Assembly: GCF_000381265.1 (NCBI RefSeq)
Contig: NZ_KB906289.1
Span: forward strand, 1 to 34,525
DNA: 34,525 bases
Reading direction: 5' to 3'
From: Curvibacter lanceolatus ATCC 14669
GTDB taxonomy: Bacteria; Pseudomonadota; Gammaproteobacteria; Burkholderiales; Burkholderiaceae_C
The position numbers were made by a program, and so were the translations under genes. How positions within the stretch are numbered: position 1 is the first letter of the stretch; the number at the start of each line of letters is the position of its first letter. A model generated the notes under the pieces. That model did no database searches and had not been told where the DNA came from. It was given only the letters and a program-made list of their open reading frames with translations. Below, piece after piece: positions 31,454-34,525 of the stretch.

Positions 31454-33832
31454 TCATACGCCCCGCTTGACTCTGGCCAAAGCAGTCGTCACGGCTGTCG
31501 AGGCAATTGCAAATTCAGATCCCGCACCCAACATCCGCTGGGCTTGCGAATATGCTCCGGAATTGATTCGTTTAGCGACATCCCCTGCCGCTTGATGAAA
31601 GACCTTGTGCTCCTCCAGCAACTGCACAAAGCTCGGACGACTTCCCAGACGATGTCCGCCAGGACCATACAGCCATTTCCCAAGTGGGCAACGGTCATCG
31701 CAACTGATCGTTTCAGCGTCAAGCTGTGACTGGTGCTCGATGGCTGTACGCAATTTGACCTTCCACTGCCGATGGGCCTCAATGGCGCTATCAATGTCCA
31801 AATCGTCAATTCGCAGTTCCTCGCGGGCCTCTAGCGTCAGCCCCTCAGGGACCCTGAAGCGAGCCACCTCTTGCGCCAACGCCAATGCCTGGTCTCGCAA
31901 AGCGGACGCCCCAGCCGCAGTTTCTTCAACAAGCGCTGCGTTTTGTTGAGTCGCCCGATCCAGGTCCTGAACGGCTTCGCTGACTTGCCCAATTCCCTGC
32001 GTTTGTTCAACGGATCCCGACGCGATGTAGCTCAACAACTCATTGACTCGTTGAGCGCTCGTCACGATTTCCTGCATCGTGCTCCCGGCCTCACGCACGA
32101 TCTCCGTGCCTCCATCAACCTGCTCAACGCTTGCGTTGATGAGACTTTTGATCTCCCTGGCAGCCGATGCTGAGCGCCCCGCCAAACTTCGAACTTCGCT
32201 GGCCACCACCGCGAAGCCCCTTCCCTGCTCCCCGGCCCGGGCCGCCTCGACCGCCGCATTCAACGCCAGAATGTTGGTCTGGAACGCGATCCCATCAATC
32301 ACGCCAATGATGTCCTCGATCTTCTTGGAGGAGGCTTGAATGTTCTCCATGGTGTTGACCATGTTACCGATCACTTCGCCGCCGCGCCCCGCAATAACGG
32401 CGTTTTGTGCTGCGATGCGCGTTGCTTCCTGCGTATGGTCAGAGGTCTGTCGCACTGTCGCACCAATCTCCTCCATCGCTGCTGCAGATTGCTCCAAGTT
32501 CGCAGCGGTCTGTTCGGTTCGAGCAGAGAGGTCCATAGAACCCTCAGCGATTTCAGTGCTGGAATGCACAATTTCATCCGAAGAGCGCCGAACTTGTAGC
32601 ACCATGCTTCGCAAGCTCTCCTGCATTTTTGACAACATCAACATTAATTGAGCAGCTTCGTCACGCCCCCAGGGCTTCGGAGACGTTGTCAAATCGCCCT
32701 CGGTCATGGCTTCCAAATGGCGAGTCACCTCCTGCAGGCCACCGCGCATCACCAAAAAAAATGCGTAGAAAAGATATGCGGCGGCCAGCAGAAAAATTGT
32801 GGACAACACCAGCAACCTCCGCCGCTCGTCAACCGTCCGATCAATGCGTGCCTGCAATAGCTCTTCAAGAAGTTTGAGGCTTTCTGAGCTAACACCCCTG
32901 AGGCTATCGACGGCTTTCTGCCCTGGGACAGCGAGTTTTTCCACCTCGGCTTTGAATTCCCCTTCGAACCAGGTCTTGGAGGCCTCAGCCAAGAAAGCCT
33001 GGGAATCAGCAGCAGCCTCAGCAGCCCGAACCCGACGGACCACTTCTGGATTAGCCTCGCCTGCTCGCTGAGCTGCTTGTCCTATCGCTTTGAGTTTGTC
33101 GCTCCCCAGAAACCAGATTCCATAAAGCTTTCGCTGCAACTCTGGATCAGTCCCGCCCTTTCGTTCGAGCATCCCCGAAATTGCCCGAGATCGCGAAATA
33201 GGCTCAATGACGTCTGACACGACCTCCGTGGCTAAGGTCATCAGGTAGTAGGTATCCTGATCCGGATCTAACGTGAGTTCCGAACGATCCATGACGGTGA
33301 CCCGCAGATCGCGAACAGCGTCGACATAGGTCTGAAGAACCGCCTCTAACTCATCTAGGACACCGACGTTTGCCTTGGAACGCAAGGCCTCATGGATCTG
33401 ACTCACCTTGGAAAACTCTGCACTCAGGTCCAGCGATGCAGCACTACCACTGACCTGTGCTTTGACGGTGTCGAGGCGGGCTGCAATTGCATCCATGTCT
33501 GGCGCTTTGCTCAACCCCGACAAAACCAATCGGCGCTGTTTTTGCACTTCAATTAGCCAGGGCTCGATCTGCGCAATCACTGCCACGCCTTGCAATTCAT
33601 GCTCTGCGAAATTGATCGTCGCTTGGCTGGTGCGGATATAAGCCGCGGCCAACAACAACAAAGGTACGAGAAACGCAAGGGAGATCCAGCATGCCTTGGC
33701 CCCGAATTGGAGCTTGCGAAACAAGCGAACCCCAGGAGCCCAAACACCGTGGTGTGTGAAAAAGCCAACTCCAGTGTCAACCCGCGACTGAACAAGTACA
33801 GGTTGGGTCTGATTTGGGGTACGAGTCACCAT
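31454..33832 (-). CDS. Methyl-accepting chemotaxis protein with C-terminal CZB domain
   Basis: This 792-residue receptor has two membrane segments (about 50-68, SLAFLVPLLLLAAAYI; about 345-367, TIFLLAAAYLFYAFFLV) around a periplasmic helical sensor. A HAMP region and the signalling core (GVIDGIAFQTNILALNAAVEA...) follow. The end is a CZB zinc-binding domain with EAHRQW, DDRCPLGKWLYGPG and EEHKVFHQAAGD, giving the expected three His and one Cys. CZB domains sense zinc or hypochlorite-type oxidants in known receptors. The start at 33832 follows GGAG by eight bases. It converges on the truncated GGDEF gene, 26 bases apart. Confidence 0.94.
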   Translation of the reverse strand: MVTRTPNQTQPVLVQSRVDTGVGFFTHHGVWAPGVRLFRKLQFGAKACWISLAFLVPLLLLAAAYIRTSQATINFAEHELQGVAVIAQIEPWLIEVQKQRRLVLSGLSKAPDMDAIAARLDTVKAQVSGSAASLDLSAEFSKVSQIHEALRSKANVGVLDELEAVLQTYVDAVRDLRVTVMDRSELTLDPDQDTYYLMTLATEVVSDVIEPISRSRAISGMLERKGGTDPELQRKLYGIWFLGSDKLKAIGQAAQRAGEANPEVVRRVRAAEAAADSQAFLAEASKTWFEGEFKAEVEKLAVPGQKAVDSLRGVSSESLKLLEELLQARIDRTVDERRRLLVLSTIFLLAAAYLFYAFFLVMRGGLQEVTRHLEAMTEGDLTTSPKPWGRDEAAQLMLMLSKMQESLRSMVLQVRRSSDEIVHSSTEIAEGSMDLSARTEQTAANLEQSAAAMEEIGATVRQTSDHTQEATRIAAQNAVIAGRGGEVIGNMVNTMENIQASSKKIEDIIGVIDGIAFQTNILALNAAVEAARAGEQGRGFAVVASEVRSLAGRSASAAREIKSLINASVEQVDGGTEIVREAGSTMQEIVTSAQRVNELLSYIASGSVEQTQGIGQVSEAVQDLDRATQQNAALVEETAAGASALRDQALALAQEVARFRVPEGLTLEAREELRIDDLDIDSAIEAHRQWKVKLRTAIEHQSQLDAETISCDDRCPLGKWLYGPGGHRLGSRPSFVQLLEEHKVFHQAAGDVAKRINSGAYSQAQRMLGAGSEFAIASTAVTTALARVKRGV

Positions 33833-33973
33833 GATCACTACTCCGAAGCCATGTCAATTTCAAGCTGAGGGAGCTCAGCTGAATTACAAATGAGTCTAAA
33901 CGATCAACGTACGTATCCCGGTGAATTCCCCAAGGATTGGGGCTCAGCCTCATTTCCTGAACATCCTCGTGCC

Positions 33974-34267
33974 CTATTTGGACAAGCGCTCAATGGTCAG
34001 TTCTGGTTCAAACCCCTCCGGGGGTTTGAGCAAGATCCAAGGCGCCACATCCAGGGCCTGCGCCAGTCGCTCGATGTTGGACAGCGAGACGTTCCAACGC
34101 GATCGCTCAACCGCGGACACATAGGTCCGGTCCAATTCACATTCCATCGCCAGTCGCTCCTGCGACCAACCCTTTTGCACCCGGAGCAGGCGCACCCAAT
34201 ACGCGAACACCTCACGGAGGTTGTCGGGATCGGGCAAACGGGTGGGACCTGATGGCTTTGCAGACAC
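33974..34267 (-). CDS. XRE-family helix-turn-helix regulator
   Basis: The 97-residue protein is a single Cro/CI-type DNA-binding domain (about 22-80): LRVQKGWSQERLAMECELDRTYVSAVERSRWNVSLSNIERLAQALDV. Such small regulators are common on mobile elements, including restriction-modification control proteins, but no such system is adjacent. A frame on the same strand in another phase (33997-34299) is a shadow. Confidence 0.88.
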   Translation of the reverse strand: MSAKPSGPTRLPDPDNLREVFAYWVRLLRVQKGWSQERLAMECELDRTYVSAVERSRWNVSLSNIERLAQALDVAPWILLKPPEGFEPELTIERLSK

Positions 34268-34413
34268 ATCCCAAGCATCCGATTCTGATACATTTGCATC
34301 TACGGAGTTTGCTTCTCATATTGAGCCGTGATCTCCGCATGACATCCGGCCGGCGCCCAGCTTCGCCATGCCTCGGATTCGTTCATCGGCACGTTTAGGG
34401 AGATCTTTGACTC

Positions 34414-34525
34414 ATGAAGTTGAAGCACAAGCTTTTGCTCGGCTATTTCGCAATCGGTTTGCTGTTTGCGGTCTACAGCACCTTCTTCGGCGACACCTCC
34501 AACCGCGGCTTCGCCTTCAATCTGG
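34414..34525 (+). CDS. Small membrane protein, 3' end outside the window
   Basis: The frame begins MKLKHKLLLGYFAIGLLFAV and continues YSTFFGDTSNRGFAFNL to the window end, 37 codons. AGGGAG precedes the ATG. The hydrophobic segment is a signal anchor or first membrane helix. The start reminds me of short membrane proteins of ICE and plasmid backbones, which would mean the element continues rightward, but too little is visible for a firm family. Confidence 0.6.
   Translation, partial: MKLKHKLLLGYFAIGLLFAVYSTFFGDTSNRGFAFNL

Noticed and set aside
1-34525. CRISPR arrays, rRNA, tRNA or toxin-antitoxin pairs
   Set aside because: No spaced direct repeats, RNA-gene signatures or recognisable toxin families were seen; the lone XRE protein has no partner gene beside it.

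Overview
The window looks like accessory DNA of a betaproteobacterium, probably Burkholderiales (Comamonadaceae-like). This rests on protein style: an orphan Bug/TctC receptor, a Burkholderiales-type porin ending in Phe, and a conjugative-element block of JAB/RadC, DUF932, YqaJ and 'hydrolase or metal-binding' proteins. I infer a mobile element (ICE or plasmid) carrying catabolic and signalling cargo. No rRNA, tRNA, CRISPR array, integrase or replication gene was seen.

1-16271, catabolic island. An intact IS3-family element (1-1306) has removed the 5' end of a dienelactone-hydrolase/SnoaL-like fusion gene, which also carries a frameshift in a C8 tract. Next come a flavin reductase-like gene, an SDR dehydrogenase (leftward) and a GntR/FadR-type regulator. 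A divergent pair follows: a PDR-type oxygenase reductase (leftward) and a Rieske oxygenase operon (alpha, beta, and a stand-alone V4R-like protein). An ISL3-family element (8225-9541) sits exactly in the T-tract of the terminator of the next, leftward operon. Read from its promoter that operon is gentisate 1,2-dioxygenase, FAH-family hydrolase, nitrilase, maleate cis-trans isomerase and a Bug receptor. A porin is divergent from it. Six copies of a palindrome close to AAAGTATACNGTATACTTT lie in the three divergent control regions and nowhere else that I found, which suggests one GntR regulon. The inferred route is aromatic compound -> gentisate -> maleylpyruvate -> maleate + pyruvate -> fumarate, with no glutathione-dependent maleylpyruvate isomerase in view.

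16272-22140, mobile-element backbone. JAB/RadC protein, a CxxC/glycine-zipper protein, DUF932, YqaJ exonuclease, an RDF/metal-binding-like protein and two hypotheticals all run rightward. Several are separated by terminator-like hairpins and preceded by strikingly pyrimidine-rich leaders.

22141-33832, signalling cargo. GAF-GGDEF and PAS-GGDEF proteins, a Crp/Fnr regulator, a small secreted protein, an OmpR-type response regulator divergent from a 7TM-DISM hybrid-free histidine kinase, a third PAS-GGDEF gene beheaded by an IS407-group IS3 element (29178-30416), and a chemoreceptor with a CZB zinc domain. All three GGDEF proteins keep the active-site motif and an RxxD inhibitory site.

33833-34525. 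A small XRE-type regulator (leftward) and the first 37 codons of a membrane protein that runs off the window.
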